From Brachyhypopomus gauderio (taxonomy: Eukaryota; Chordata; Actinopteri; Gymnotiformes; Hypopomidae), in NCBI RefSeq assembly GCF_052324685.1, contig NC_135220.1:10077820-10141819 (forward strand): DNA of 64,000 nucleotides. Direction: 5' to 3'. Shown in pieces: positions 1 to 9,708 of this stretch. The position numbers were made by a program, and so were the translations under genes. The notes below the pieces were generated by a model that was not told the origin of the DNA, made no database searches, and saw only the letters and a list, made by a program, of their open reading frames with translations. Position 1 is the first letter of the stretch. Each line of letters begins with the position of its first letter.

Positions 1-1889
1 ATTTATACAGTTTTGCTAATAATTTAGGAGTATCTAGATTTAAAAATTCAGTTACCCATGCTGATATTTCTAAATTCAGTTGATTGCGGTTAAATCTCTG
101 TTGAATGATGGATTTTAATTGTTGATATTCAAGAAATCTACTGTTATTTATACCATACTCTGATATAAGTTCCTGTAATGTGACAAAGTTTCCATTTTTA
201 ATAATATGTTCTAAATTTTTTATTCCCTTATCATGCCATGATGTGAAATGTAATACTTTCTTGTTCTGACAGATATCTGGATTGTTCCAAATGGGTGTTA
301 GTTTGCATGGGATGAGTGGAGACCGAGTTAATTTAAGGAATTCCCACCAGGCTGTCAGTGAAGTATTTATACTGAGGCTTTTAAAACAGTCCTGACGCTT
401 AATATTAGGGCTAATGTAAGGGAGGTCTGAGAGTTTTAATTTCCCGCAGAATGCTTGTTCTAGGTCCAACCATGGGCTGTCTATTAAGTCATATTTGTTC
501 CATTTTAAAATGTACTGTAATCTATTGGCTAAGAAATATTGATAAAAAATTGGTAGTTCTAAGCCACCAATGAGTTTTGGCTTTTGCAAGGTTTTCAGAC
601 TTATTCTTGAAGGCTTGTTTTTCCATAGGAATTTTGAGATGTTTGAGTCTAAGGATTTAAACCAAGCGGCAGAGGGTTTATTTGGGATTTGTGAGAATAA
701 ATAATTGACTTTGGGTAGAACCATCATTTTAATGGTAGCGACTCTCCCTATGAGTGATATAGGTATAGCGTTCCAGCGTGTGAGATCATCTTCTATTGTT
801 TTTAATAGAGGGATATGATTTAACTGCACTAATTCTAAAAGTTTAGCAGAGACATGTATGCCTAAATATCTAATATTACCTGATTGTAGTGGAGTGGTGG
901 TCGTGTTCTGGAAACTACAATTTATAGGCAAAACTATTGACTTACCCCAGTTGATGGAGTATTCTGTTATAGAAGAGAAGCTGTCTATAAGTTTGATTGT
1001 ATTCGGAAGAGAAGCTTGTGTGTTCTGCAGGAAAAGTAATACATCATCTGCGTAGAGACTTATCTTGTGGTTTGTGGTTCCTGTGTTAATTCCTGTAATA
1101 CTTGCATTTTGATGAATTGCTGCTGCTATTGGCTCAATGAAGAGAACGAAAAGTGAGGGCTATAGTGGGCAGCCCTGCCTCGTACCCCTCTGCAGAGTGA
1201 AGCTTTGTGAGGTGATATCGTTCGTCCTAACACCTGCATTAGGAGAGCTATGTAGGGTTTTGATCCAGTTTATGAAGGATGAGCCAAATCCAAATTTGTG
1301 TAGTACTGCTAATAAATATTTCCAGTTTACCCGGTCAAATGCCTTTTCTGCATCTAAAGATACAATAGTAGTCTCTATTTTGTTAATTGTGCAGTAGTCT
1401 ATTATGTTTATTAGTCTGCGTGTATTGTTGGTCGATTGTCTACCCTTGATAAAACCTGTTTGGTCTGGATGTATTATAAGTGGGGTGATTTTCTCTAATC
1501 TTCTGGCAAGTGCTTTGCAAATAATTTTAAGATCTACATTTATGAGTGAAATGGGGCGATAGCTGGAAGGAAGTGTAGGGTCTTTGCCTGGCTTTAGAAG
1601 TAGGCTAATGTTAGCAGAATTCATGTCTGGGGACAGTACGTGAATTTGATTTACCATTTTAAAAAAGGTTGGTTCTAGCACCGACCATAATTCTTTGTAG
1701 AATTCTACCGGAAATCCATCTGGTCCTGGAGCTTTGTTATTTGGTAGCAGCTGTGGGGCTTCATGTAATTTGGGCAGAGCAAGTGGTGAATCCATTGCAT
1801 CAACTTGTTCGTTTTCCAGTTTTGGGAGATTTATATTATTAATAAATTCTTCAATAGCTGAATCAGATGGACTAATCTGTGATGTATAT
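1..1889 (-). mobile_element. L1/Tx1-like LINE, ORF2 3' part
   Basis: This is the 3' portion of a non-LTR retrotransposon read on the minus strand. Reading from 1889 down to 1 gives, in order, the reverse transcriptase fingers (NNKAPGPDGFPVEFYK block), the palm with an AFDRV motif, an RQGCP motif, the catalytic YADD motif near 1043-1060, and a long C-terminal region running off the window edge. A single in-frame stop at 1160-1162 follows RQGCP, so the copy is dead. The same frame resumes below the stop and stays open for most of the remaining 1.1 kb. The element is cut at 1889 by a Ty3/gypsy insertion and resumes at 6676. The L1/Tx1 clade assignment rests on motif spacing and resemblance to the second LINE at 37700-63340. 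Confidence 0.88.
1160..1795 (-). pseudogene. LINE reverse transcriptase fragment (nonsense-truncated)
   Basis: This is the longest open stretch of the LINE, 211 codons from the first Met to the premature stop. It covers RT blocks 0 to about 4: PDGFPVEFY, a YRPISLINVD-like palm block, DQTGFIKGR, and SLDAEKAFDRV carrying the first catalytic Asp. The stop lies between RQGCP and the following hydrophobic block, so YADD would not be translated. No promoter or 5' UTR is present in this part. Confidence 0.85.
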
Positions 1890-2067
1890 TGTAGTAGTTC
1901 AGAGTATTTGAATAACTACGGTTGAGGCTGTCTACTACAGTGATTACGGTACTGTGAGAGTGTACGGCAGTGTGTATGAAAAGCGCGTCAGAAGTAAAGG
2001 AGTGAAGTTGGAATCTTTGTCTCGGCTCCTCATTTTCTCAAGCGAAATATCCAGTAGCGATACTACA
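1890..2067 (+). repeat. 5' LTR of Ty3/gypsy element
   Basis: This 178-bp LTR begins TGTAGTAG and ends TACTACA, so the ends form an imperfect inverted repeat with TG...CA termini. It is unusually short for a vertebrate gypsy LTR. I saw no difference from the 3' copy at 6498-6675. Confidence 0.96.
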
Positions 2068-2068
2068 G

Positions 2069-2084
2069 TGGCGACGAAGGTACT
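2069..2084 (+). promoter_or_regulatory. Primer binding site, probably tRNA-Ser
   Basis: The site begins TGGCGACGA one base after the LTR. The leading TGG pairs with the CCA tail of a tRNA. From memory, the next bases fit the acceptor stem of a serine tRNA (GCT anticodon type), with mismatches after about nine bases. The identity of the tRNA is an inference. Confidence 0.6.
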
Positions 2085-2288
2085 AAGTGAAAGAATCCAC
2101 GACGGTGAAACGTGTTGAACTCTTTCGTTAGTCGAACTGCATCGGTGTGTGCGTTTTCACGGCAAGTACACAAATATAAGGCTTGCGGAAGCGAACTCAC
2201 ATTGCTCGGCAGGGGGTAGTGCGCCATCTGGGGTCAGCGAAGACTGCATTTTTTTTTTGTTGTTGCAAAGTGAATGAAACGCAGCAAG

Positions 2289-2310
2289 AAAAAAAAAAAA
2301 AAAAAAAAAA
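2289..2310 (+). repeat. A homopolymer in the Ty3 leader
   Basis: An uninterrupted run of about 22 A residues lies in the untranslated leader, about 70 bases before the gag start. It may be a retained feature or slippage; its role is unknown. Confidence 0.9.
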
Positions 2311-2378
2311 CGGAAACGGCGGATTCTGTTGGATTAGAGTAATTCAGAAGCATTGACTGAAATAAATACCTGATTGAA

Positions 2379-5300
2379 ATGGCGTATATTGGAAGAGTTC
2401 CGGAATTTGACTGTAAGAAAGAAGAATTTGACGCATATTTGGAACGATTTGAGAGATGGCTGGCCGCTAATGACATTGATTCCGAAAAGAAGGCTGATGT
2501 ATTCCTCAGCGTGCTAGGTCCAACGGAATATGGACTGTTGAAAAATTTGATAGCACCACAGAAAGTGGTAGATGAGACATACGAAAATCTCACAAACGCC
2601 TTGTCACTGCATTTCAAGCCAAAGCCTATCCTGATAGCAGAACGGTTCCGATTCTATAAGAGACAGCAACAGCACGGTGAACCTGTTTCTGACTACATAC
2701 TTGCATTGAAGAAATTAGCAAGCACCTGTGAGTTTGGACAGTTTCTGAGTGATGCACTGCGTGATCAGTTTGTCTGTGGTCTCTCAGGGGAAAAGTATCA
2801 CAAAAGACTGTTGTCAGAAAAAGACTTAACTTTCAAAAAAGCTTGTGACATTGCTCTGGCATTGGAATTGGCATACAAAGACACAAAAGAAATGAAAGAA
2901 CATGCTGAAAAGCCCAAGGAAACAGTACACAAAGTCTTCAACACTGCAAAGGAAAAGCGACCATACAAAAAAGGTAAAAGGTCAGGGAACACTCAACAGG
3001 ATGTTTCAAGAGGTGGACAACGTACTGAGAGGAAACAGCATTGCTATCGATGTGGAAAAGACAATCATCAGCCAAATGACTGCTACTACCGCTCTGAAAC
3101 CTGCCACAAATGTGGAAAAATGGGACACTTACAAAGAATGTGTAAAGGCAAGCAAATAAGGGATAAAACACACATGGTCACAGACACAAGAAAACAGGAT
3201 GACTCTGACGATGGTGATGATGTACGACTGTCCTTGTTCACAGTCTACACTGCGCAAGGTAGTACGGACGGTATTTTTGTGACGATGGATTTGTCTGGGA
3301 TACCAGTGAACATGCAAGTGGATACAGGAGCTTCTGTGTCACTGATTCCAGAATCGCTATATGAAGGACAACTAAAAAATTGCCCTTTGAAACCTACTGC
3401 AATTCACCTGTCTTCATACACAGGAGAACCCATACCTGTACGTGGGACGATAGAGGTTCCAGTGAAGTACAACAACAAGGAGTGGAAGCTACCGCTGGTG
3501 GTGGTCAAAGGCAGCAACCCATCATTGCTGGGGAGGAATTGGCTGCAGAAAATAAAGCTGAACTGGGGAGAGATCTTCAGTCTGCAGAAAAAGGAACCAC
3601 TCACACTGGAAGGTATGTTTGAAAACCACAAAGATTTGTTCAAAGATGGTTATGGGAAGATTAAAGATTTCCAAGCAAAGATTAGAGTGCAGAAGGATGC
3701 CAAACCTATCTTTCACAAGCCACGTCCTGTACCGTACGCTTTAAGGGAAGCTGTTGATAAAGAGCTTGAACGACTACAGAAAAACGGAATTATCTCACCA
3801 GTAAAAAGGAGTGAATGGGCGGCACCCTTGGTAGTGGTACCAAAACGAGATAAAGAAGTGAGGTTATGCGGAGATTACAAAGTGACTGTGAATAGATGCA
3901 TACTTCCAGAGGAGTATCCCCTCCCAAATGTAGAAGATCTATTCGCTACACTGGCTGGTGGGACAGTTTTTAGTAAATTAGACTTGTCCTTTGCCTACCA
4001 ACAGCTAACCCTTGATCCTGAGTCAGAACAGTATTTGACGATCAACACTCACAAGGGCCTATTTAGGTACCATCGTCTGGCTTATGGAGTTTCCACGGCT
4101 CCAGCTGTGTTTCAACACACGATGGACCAGATACTGCATGGCATGGAGAAAGTTGTGTGCTTCTTGGACGATATTCTAGTCACAGCACCTACCAAAGAAA
4201 AACATCTGGAAATATTAGATGAGGTGATGGACAGACTGGAAAAGCATGGAATAAAGATCAAACAAACAAAGTGTGCATTCCTGCAAGACTCAGTGGAGTA
4301 CCTAGGGTACCGAATTGATGCACAAGGTCTCCATCCAACGAGTAACAAAGTGGAAGCCATAGTAAACGCACCAGCACCACAGAATGTGACTGAGTTAAGG
4401 TCATTTCTGGGATTGCTAAACTACTATGGGAAATTTGTGGCAAATCTATCCACACTATTGCACCCACTGCATCAGTTGTTACACGCGGACACACTTTGGA
4501 CTTGGTCTCAACAGTGTGATGATGCATTTAAGGCATGCAAACAGCGTCTTCTAAACAGCAAGTGTCTTATACACTATGATCCAGAGAAGCCTCTCAGGCT
4601 CGCATGTGATGCTAGTCCTTATGGGGTTGGAGCAGTAATTTCACACGTGTTACCCTCCGGGGAGGAACAACCCATCGCTTTCGCATCAAGGACTCTGTCA
4701 TCGCCTGAGCAGAATTATGCTCAAATTGAAAAGGAAGCATTGAGCATAATCTTTGGCGTCAAGAAATTCCACAAATACCTGTATGGAAGGAAATTTGTGC
4801 TTTTGACGGATCACAAACCTCTGTTGACTATATTGGGTCCAAAGTCTGCAGTACCAACACTTGCAGCTCTGCGTATGCAGCGCTGGGCCTTAATCCTGTT
4901 GGCCTATGATTACGACATCCAGTACAGACGTTCCAGTGAGCATGCAAATGCAGACGCCTTATCACGTCTTCCTTATGAACGGCACACGCATGATGACACG
5001 GATGACAAGGGAGTATTCTGCGTTTCCCATGTGGATGAGTTGCCTATTACTGCTAAGGATATAGCAGAGGAGACTAGACTTGATCCAATCCTTTCCAAAG
5101 TTCTGGACCTGACGTTGTCAGGCTGGCCAAGGTACGTACCAAACCCAGACCTGAAACCCTTCTACATGAGAAAGGACCACTTGTCCACGGACCAGGGTTG
5201 TGCACTCTGGGGGTCAAGGGTCATCATTCCACCGAAATTCAGAAAACGGCTGTTGTCTGATATTCATGAGGGACACCCTGGCATAACACGTATGAAGGCA

Positions 5301-6323
5301 TTAGCTAGGAATTTCCTATGGTGGCCTGGATTAGATCAGGAGATTGAGGACTATGTTGGTCAGTGCACAGCGTGCGAAATCACTCTTAACAGGCCTGCTG
5401 TAGCACCTCTCCATCCATGGTCATGGACAACGGTTCCGTGGGAAAGGATACATGTCGATTTTGCGGAAATCAACAAACAGCACTACCTGGTGGTCGTTGA
5501 TGTCTATTCCAAATGGTTGGAAGTTCTGCCTACACAGTTGACAACTGCAGAAAAGACCACTAACCTGCTCAGAAACCTTTTTGCAGCCTATGGTTTACCC
5601 AAAGTGCTAGTATCGGACAATGGTCCACCTTTCACATCTAGGGAGTTTGAGCAGTTTCTCAAGAGGAATGGTATTCATCATGTACTTACACCACCTTATC
5701 ACCCTGCGTCAAACGGGGCAGCAGAACGAGCTGTACAGACATTCAAGAAAGCCTGGACACGCCTTGAGGCTCAATCGGTGTTGCCCCAACAACGGCTTGC
5801 TCGATTTCTGTTTACATACAGGAATACACCTCACACAGTCACCGAACGCACTCCAGCGGAACTGTTTCTCAACAGACAACCACGCATGCGCCTGTCATTA
5901 CTGAAGCCTGATCTGTCTCAAGTTGTAGCCAAGCATCAGTTGCAGCAGAAGAAGGCTCATGACAAGCGGACAAGGCCTCTCCGGATGTTTAATCTGGGAG
6001 AGAGGGTGTTAGTTAGAGATTTCAGACATCCGAAGAACCTGTGGGTTCCAGGGACAATTCTAAAATGCAGAGGACCTCTGACTTATGACGTAAAAGTTGG
6101 ACATCGCAAAGTCAAAGTGCATGTGGATGGCCTGTGCGCATCCAAGGCACCCTGTCCAAATAGAGAGGAGGACAGCGAGTTCCTTGACTATGCAATCACA
6201 TCTGAAGATCAAGCAGAAAGCGCTGAACCAGCAGATGCTTCTGCTAATCCATTCCAGGAAGTGCAGCCTGAGCGTCGCTATCCTGAAAGACAACGTAGGG
6301 CACCAACAAGACTGAATCTGTAA
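2379..6323 (+). CDS. Ty3/gypsy gag-pol polyprotein
   Basis: A 1314-residue single-frame polyprotein. Residues 1 to about 200 form a gag-like capsid region. Two CCHC zinc knuckles at about 222-235 and 242-255 bind nucleic acid. An aspartic protease has its DTGAS active site at 315-319. The reverse transcriptase catalytic pair is FLDD with Asp597 and Asp598, Phe replacing the usual Tyr of YxDD. RNase H follows with a conserved Asp near 744 (CDASPYG). Integrase has an HHCC zinc finger starting near His963 and a DD35E triad at Asp1027, Asp1080 and Glu1116; the 35-residue spacing is canonical. The C-terminus is basic and acidic without a recognisable chromodomain. No frameshift or stop separates gag from pol, so both would be made as one chain and cut by the protease. 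Start is the first Met of the frame, after the A run. Confidence 0.96.
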   Translation: MAYIGRVPEFDCKKEEFDAYLERFERWLAANDIDSEKKADVFLSVLGPTEYGLLKNLIAPQKVVDETYENLTNALSLHFKPKPILIAERFRFYKRQQQHGEPVSDYILALKKLASTCEFGQFLSDALRDQFVCGLSGEKYHKRLLSEKDLTFKKACDIALALELAYKDTKEMKEHAEKPKETVHKVFNTAKEKRPYKKGKRSGNTQQDVSRGGQRTERKQHCYRCGKDNHQPNDCYYRSETCHKCGKMGHLQRMCKGKQIRDKTHMVTDTRKQDDSDDGDDVRLSLFTVYTAQGSTDGIFVTMDLSGIPVNMQVDTGASVSLIPESLYEGQLKNCPLKPTAIHLSSYTGEPIPVRGTIEVPVKYNNKEWKLPLVVVKGSNPSLLGRNWLQKIKLNWGEIFSLQKKEPLTLEGMFENHKDLFKDGYGKIKDFQAKIRVQKDAKPIFHKPRPVPYALREAVDKELERLQKNGIISPVKRSEWAAPLVVVPKRDKEVRLCGDYKVTVNRCILPEEYPLPNVEDLFATLAGGTVFSKLDLSFAYQQLTLDPESEQYLTINTHKGLFRYHRLAYGVSTAPAVFQHTMDQILHGMEKVVCFLDDILVTAPTKEKHLEILDEVMDRLEKHGIKIKQTKCAFLQDSVEYLGYRIDAQGLHPTSNKVEAIVNAPAPQNVTELRSFLGLLNYYGKFVANLSTLLHPLHQLLHADTLWTWSQQCDDAFKACKQRLLNSKCLIHYDPEKPLRLACDASPYGVGAVISHVLPSGEEQPIAFASRTLSSPEQNYAQIEKEALSIIFGVKKFHKYLYGRKFVLLTDHKPLLTILGPKSAVPTLAALRMQRWALILLAYDYDIQYRRSSEHANADALSRLPYERHTHDDTDDKGVFCVSHVDELPITAKDIAEETRLDPILSKVLDLTLSGWPRYVPNPDLKPFYMRKDHLSTDQGCALWGSRVIIPPKFRKRLLSDIHEGHPGITRMKALARNFLWWPGLDQEIEDYVGQCTACEITLNRPAVAPLHPWSWTTVPWERIHVDFAEINKQHYLVVVDVYSKWLEVLPTQLTTAEKTTNLLRNLFAAYGLPKVLVSDNGPPFTSREFEQFLKRNGIHHVLTPPYHPASNGAAERAVQTFKKAWTRLEAQSVLPQQRLARFLFTYRNTPHTVTERTPAELFLNRQPRMRLSLLKPDLSQVVAKHQLQQKKAHDKRTRPLRMFNLGERVLVRDFRHPKNLWVPGTILKCRGPLTYDVKVGHRKVKVHVDGLCASKAPCPNREEDSEFLDYAITSEDQAESAEPADASANPFQEVQPERRYPERQRRAPTRLNL

Positions 6324-6485
6324 AAGTTATACAGTGAAAAATTCTTAAGTAAATACGGTGGTACTATTACTGTTATGTTCATGAAGTTCTAGTGTATAAA
6401 GGAACAGTATAAGAGTACTGTAGTGTTTAAGTTTGGAAAATGTGTTACTACTATCTAGTAGTCGGTTTTGAATGGGTTATTATTT

Positions 6486-6497
6486 AGAAGGGAGGAG
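6486..6497 (+). promoter_or_regulatory. Polypurine tract of Ty3/gypsy element
   Basis: A 12-base all-purine stretch directly abuts the 3' LTR, the expected position and composition of the plus-strand primer. Confidence 0.85.
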
Positions 6498-6675
6498 TGT
6501 AGTAGTTCAGAGTATTTGAATAACTACGGTTGAGGCTGTCTACTACAGTGATTACGGTACTGTGAGAGTGTACGGCAGTGTGTATGAAAAGCGCGTCAGA
6601 AGTAAAGGAGTGAAGTTGGAATCTTTGTCTCGGCTCCTCATTTTCTCAAGCGAAATATCCAGTAGCGATACTACA
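6498..6675 (+). repeat. 3' LTR of Ty3/gypsy element
   Basis: 178 bp, reading identical to the 5' LTR. It is followed immediately by the TATAT target duplication and then by LINE sequence. Confidence 0.96.
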
Positions 6676-6785
6676 TATATAAAGCTTTATAAAACTCTTT
6701 AAAAGCTTTATTTATTTGTTGTGGGTCATGAATAATGCTACCTGTTGAGTTCTTAATAGAAGAGATAGTTGTTTTAAGCTTTAAC
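6676..6785 (-). mobile_element. LINE ORF2 continuation beyond the Ty3 insertion
   Basis: Minus-strand translation gives the linker just upstream of the RT fingers (a DPQQIN...FKEFYKALYTS-like stretch). It joins in frame with the LINE segment ending at 1889, so it belongs to the same LINE copy. Its far side is truncated by a hAT-related repeat. Confidence 0.8.
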
Positions 6786-6895
6786 TGACTTGGGACTTGA
6801 CTCGAGACTTGATTGTATTGACTTGGGACTTGACTCGAGACTTGATTATGAAGACTTGAGACTTACTTGTTACTTGCAACTTAGTGACTTGTTCA
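6786..6895. repeat. hAT terminal fragment (GACTTG-rich)
   Basis: Repeated GACTTGGGACTTGACTCGAG-type words match the right end of the complete hAT element at 42211-44884, although the final bases have diverged. It sits between the LINE remnant and an L2-like LINE. Confidence 0.65.
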
Positions 6896-6896
6896 C

Positions 6897-8165
6897 ATGT
6901 CTGACTATCTCCCTCCAGACCTTGACCCTCATCAATTTGCATATCGCACTAACAGATCCACAGAGGACACGATTGCTGTAGCTCTCCACACTGCACTGAA
7001 TCACCTGGAACAGCAGCACAGCTATGTCCGAATGCTCTTTGTGGACTACAGCTCGGCATTCAACACCATAATTCCAGACATACTTGTCAACAAATTGGAC
7101 AATCTCGGCCTTCCCCCTCTCACATGTGCCTGGTTAAAGGATTTCTTAACCAATCGGCCCCAGACTGTAAAGATGGGCCCCCACCTCTCCTCTACTCGCA
7201 CGTTGAGCACTGGCTCCCCGCAGGGCTGTGTGCTGAGCCCCCTGCTGTACTGTCTCTACACCCACGATTGCAGACCGGCCCACAACAACAACCTCATCAT
7301 CAAGTTTGCTGATGACACTACAGTGGTCGGACTAATTTCTAAAGGAGATGAGACAGTTTACAGACAGGAGATCCTTAAATTGGCAGATTGGTGCTCAGAA
7401 AATTATTTATCTCTGAACACAAAGAAAACCAAAGAGATAATCGTGGACTTCAGGAAACATTTACATTTACGGCATTTGGCAGACGCCCTTATCCAGAGCG
7501 ACTTATATTTTTATCTCATTTTTTATACAAGTGAGCAATTGAGAGTTAAGGGCCTTGCTCAGGGTCACCTCAGTCATGGCCTCAGGTCTGGGAATCGAAC
7601 CCGGGACCCTCCGGTCACAAGACCAATTCCCTAACCACCAGGCCATGACTGCCCACAGCAGTCACAGCACGGACCTAGCTCCTTTATACATCAACGGCAA
7701 GTATGTGGAAAGGGTCCACACCTTGGTGTCCTTATCTCTGCCAACCTAGACTGGAAAGAGAACACCACAGCAGTCATCAAAAAGGCTCAGCAGAGGCTAC
7801 ACTTTCTGAGAGTCCTCAGAAAACACAACCTGGACTCCAACCTACTGCTGATGTTCGACAGTGCCTCCATCGAGAGCCTGCTGATGTACTGCATCACAGT
7901 GTGGTATGGCAGCTGCACCATGGCAGACAGAGAGAGACTCCAGAAAGTAGTTAAAACAGCACAAAAAATAATTGGCTGCCCTCTTCCATCCCTGATGGAC
8001 ATATATACCTCACGCTGCCTCAAAATAGCTAAAAACATAATGGAGGACAGCACCCACCCTGGCTTTGATCTGTTTGACTTGTTGCCCTCAGGAAAGCGCT
8101 ACAGGTGCATCAGAACAAGGACAAACCGATTCAAGAACAGTTTCTCAGATCACATAATATTCAAT
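6897..8165 (+). pseudogene. L2-like LINE reverse transcriptase, SINE-interrupted
   Basis: The plus-strand ORF encodes RT palm motifs: a first Asp block (FVDYSSAFN), [12 protein letters not shown], and FADDT with the catalytic Asp pair near 7303-7308. The C-terminal portion after 7647 (about 7735-8160) has the usual L2 ending, CRYRC-like IRTRTNRF near 8105-8140. A SINE at 7452-7640 interrupts the frame, and the N-terminal endonuclease is missing, so the copy is 5'-truncated and dead. Assignment to the CR1/L2 group rests on the [11 protein letters not shown] and FADDT blocks and on the C-terminus. Confidence 0.82.
7452..7640 (-). mobile_element. tRNA-derived SINE, tail type B
   Basis: On the minus strand it opens with a tRNA-like head holding an A-box-like TGGCCTGGTGGTTAGG and a B-box GGTTCGATTCC. 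The tail is the TCGCTCTGGATAAGGGCGTC type. It shares its head with the SINEs at 8943-9224 and 59144-59555 but has a different 3' tail. It is inserted in an L2-like LINE. Confidence 0.8.
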
Positions 8166-8942
8166 TCAGAGGTACTTTCCTGTCCTGGTTCCTGAAGGCT
8201 GGGAAGCTGGATATTGGTTCCATTCATACTTATCGTTTCCTTGGGTGAAAGGTAGTCATGTTTGGTGTCTCTAGACTGCATCCGCTGAGCTGGTTCCTGT
8301 AGGCTGAATTCCAATTCCGTGTACAGTTCCGATTTGGAGTTACAAGGATTTCTGAAATATTGCATCTTTAGTTCTGGGTCTTAACACAAGAATTCAAGGT
8401 ATTATAAAATGGGGTCAAACCTTGGGGAATCAGATAGGCCTGTGATTTAGGTTTATGAGTGTAGACCTTTCCTGCTCTCTGTGCTCTGTACCCTCCTGAG
8501 AAGGGTTGATCCTGGCCAGAGCACGTTAAGGGTCTTTGTTTTACTCTCAGACGATCAGATAAGTTAAGTCTTCCTAAGCTTTTTGGAGAGGAGAGCCATT
8601 AGGAGTATGAATTCCTTGGTGATTGTTACCGAGCGAAAGACCAGTGTTTATGTTTACATACACTTAAAGAGCTGTGGATGGGTTAGTCTCTTGCCTTCCA
8701 AGGTGAAAGTAATCCACTTTGTGATTTTGCAATGTCTTTGGCTGTCTCCGCTACAGGAGAGACAGCAGTGAAGTTTTTGACTGGGTTATTTAAGCTTCTA
8801 TAATTGTATGGTACTAGCAATAGTCTATGACTATAGTATATTTTGTTTTTGCAGTTTGGTGGAATATTTCCCATAAACTTGGGTAGACACAATTGATTTT
8901 AATTTGTCAAACTCAGACGATAAAAAACAGCAGTTATGTAAA
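8166..8942. other. No gene recognised
   Basis: About 780 bp of mixed composition follow the LINE end. No convincing ORF, RNA gene or repeat family was recognised. It could be intron of the plus-strand gene whose last exon is at 9430. Confidence 0.4.
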
Positions 8943-9224
8943 TGTGCCATATTTTGTCACTTGTGATTTTTACACCTCAATCGAAATTTGTCCTCCGCTT
9001 TTAACCCATCTGTGCAGTCAGAACACACACACACTAGTGATTACTAGGGGGCTGTGGATCACACGTGCCCAGAGCAGTGGGCAGCCCTAGCCCGGCGCCC
9101 GGGGAGCAATTGGGGTTAGGTGCCTTGCTCAAGGGCACCTCACTCATGGCCTTAGGTCTGGGAATCGAACCCACGACCCTCCGGTCACAAGACCAGTTCC
9201 CTAACCGCCAGGCCATGACTGCCT
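8943..9224 (-). mobile_element. tRNA-derived SINE, tail type A
   Basis: Read on the minus strand: a tRNA-like head with A-box and B-box words, a body with GCTCTGGGCACGTGTGATCC, a short CA/GT run, and a tail ending GACAAAATATGGCACA. The same family recurs whole at 59144-59555 and as a 3' half at 34041-34190. Confidence 0.85.
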
Positions 9225-9429
9225 CAACTACTTATAAACTACTGTTTGATTGCTCCAGCAAACAATATAGAAAGTGACAGTTCCTAATTCTGCAGTAGTA
9301 TCATACATTTAAACTAGTTCATTCTGTTGTGTTGGACCGTTACATTAATTGTCCAATGTAGTGTGTACTACTAAGTCAATGTACTGCTAAAGATTAGGCT
9401 CGGTACTCTGTTCTGTTTTTCTGCACTAG

Positions 9430-9618
9430 GATATACAGGAACCAGACTTTGACTGGGACATTGCAACAACCCACAGTGGTGAGATGGATGGTGAGATCGT
9501 GGTTCCTCAGATCGAGCCTCCTTTGAGTGAACAACAAAGACAAGGGGTTCAGTCGCTCATTGAACAGAGTGACCCAGACCCATCAAGTGACCCATGTCAT
9601 CAAGCGACCTGTATTTAA
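9430..9618 (+). CDS. Terminal coding exon of an unidentified gene
   Basis: A plausible last exon of 62 codons plus TAA. It begins right after an acceptor (TTTCTGCACTAG) and is phase 0 if translated from GAT. The product is acidic and rich in Pro, Glu, Gln and Ser, with several D/E-P pairs, and ends in CHQATCI. A polyadenylation signal lies 55 bases past the stop. It is convergent with the G2E3-like gene, whose stop is at 9988. I do not recognise the protein, and upstream exons were not found in the window; they may lie beyond the LINE/Ty3 cluster or have been lost. Confidence 0.5.
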   Translation, partial: DIQEPDFDWDIATTHSGEMDGEIVVPQIEPPLSEQQRQGVQSLIEQSDPDPSSDPCHQATCI

Positions 9619-9672
9619 CATGTCGTGAATATATTTTTCCCACTGGCTAATGGTTTGTTTTAAAGGCTCTTA

Positions 9673-9678
9673 AATAAA
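9673..9678 (+). terminator. Polyadenylation signal AATAAA (plus)
   Basis: AATAAA lies 55 bases after the stop of the 9430-9618 exon. Confidence 0.55.
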
Positions 9679-9702
9679 GACAACTGTAAATGTATGAGTT
9701 TG

Positions 9703-9708
9703 TTTATT
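9703..9708 (-). terminator. Polyadenylation signal AATAAA (minus)
   Basis: TTTATT on the plus strand reads AATAAA on the minus strand, 280 bases past the G2E3-like stop. It lies within 30 bases of the plus-strand signal, so the two convergent transcripts would overlap slightly at their 3' ends. Confidence 0.4.

Larger units (their letters stand above)
1890..6675 (+). mobile_element. Complete Ty3/gypsy LTR retrotransposon
   Basis: A 4786-bp element bounded by two 178-bp LTRs that read as identical base for base. It is flanked by a 5-bp target duplication TATAT at 1885-1889 and 6676-6680. Internal order is LTR, primer binding site one base after the LTR, a leader with an A run at 2289-2310, a single gag-pol ORF at 2379-6323, a short 3' untranslated region, a purine tract at 6486-6497, and LTR. 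The insertion lies in a minus-strand LINE: joining bases before 1890 to those after 6680 restores LINE coding sequence. Identical LTRs and an unbroken 1314-codon ORF show it is recent and probably still competent. It resembles the polyprotein often annotated in fish as K02A2.6-like. Confidence 0.97.

Noticed and set aside
2234..2617. Minus-strand ORF of 127 codons across the gag start
   Set aside because: Shadow of the Ty3 leader and gag coding sequence, including a poly-A run read as poly-Phe.
2379..6323. A domesticated host gene
   Set aside because: Identical flanking LTRs, target duplication, primer site and purine tract show a recent transposon copy.
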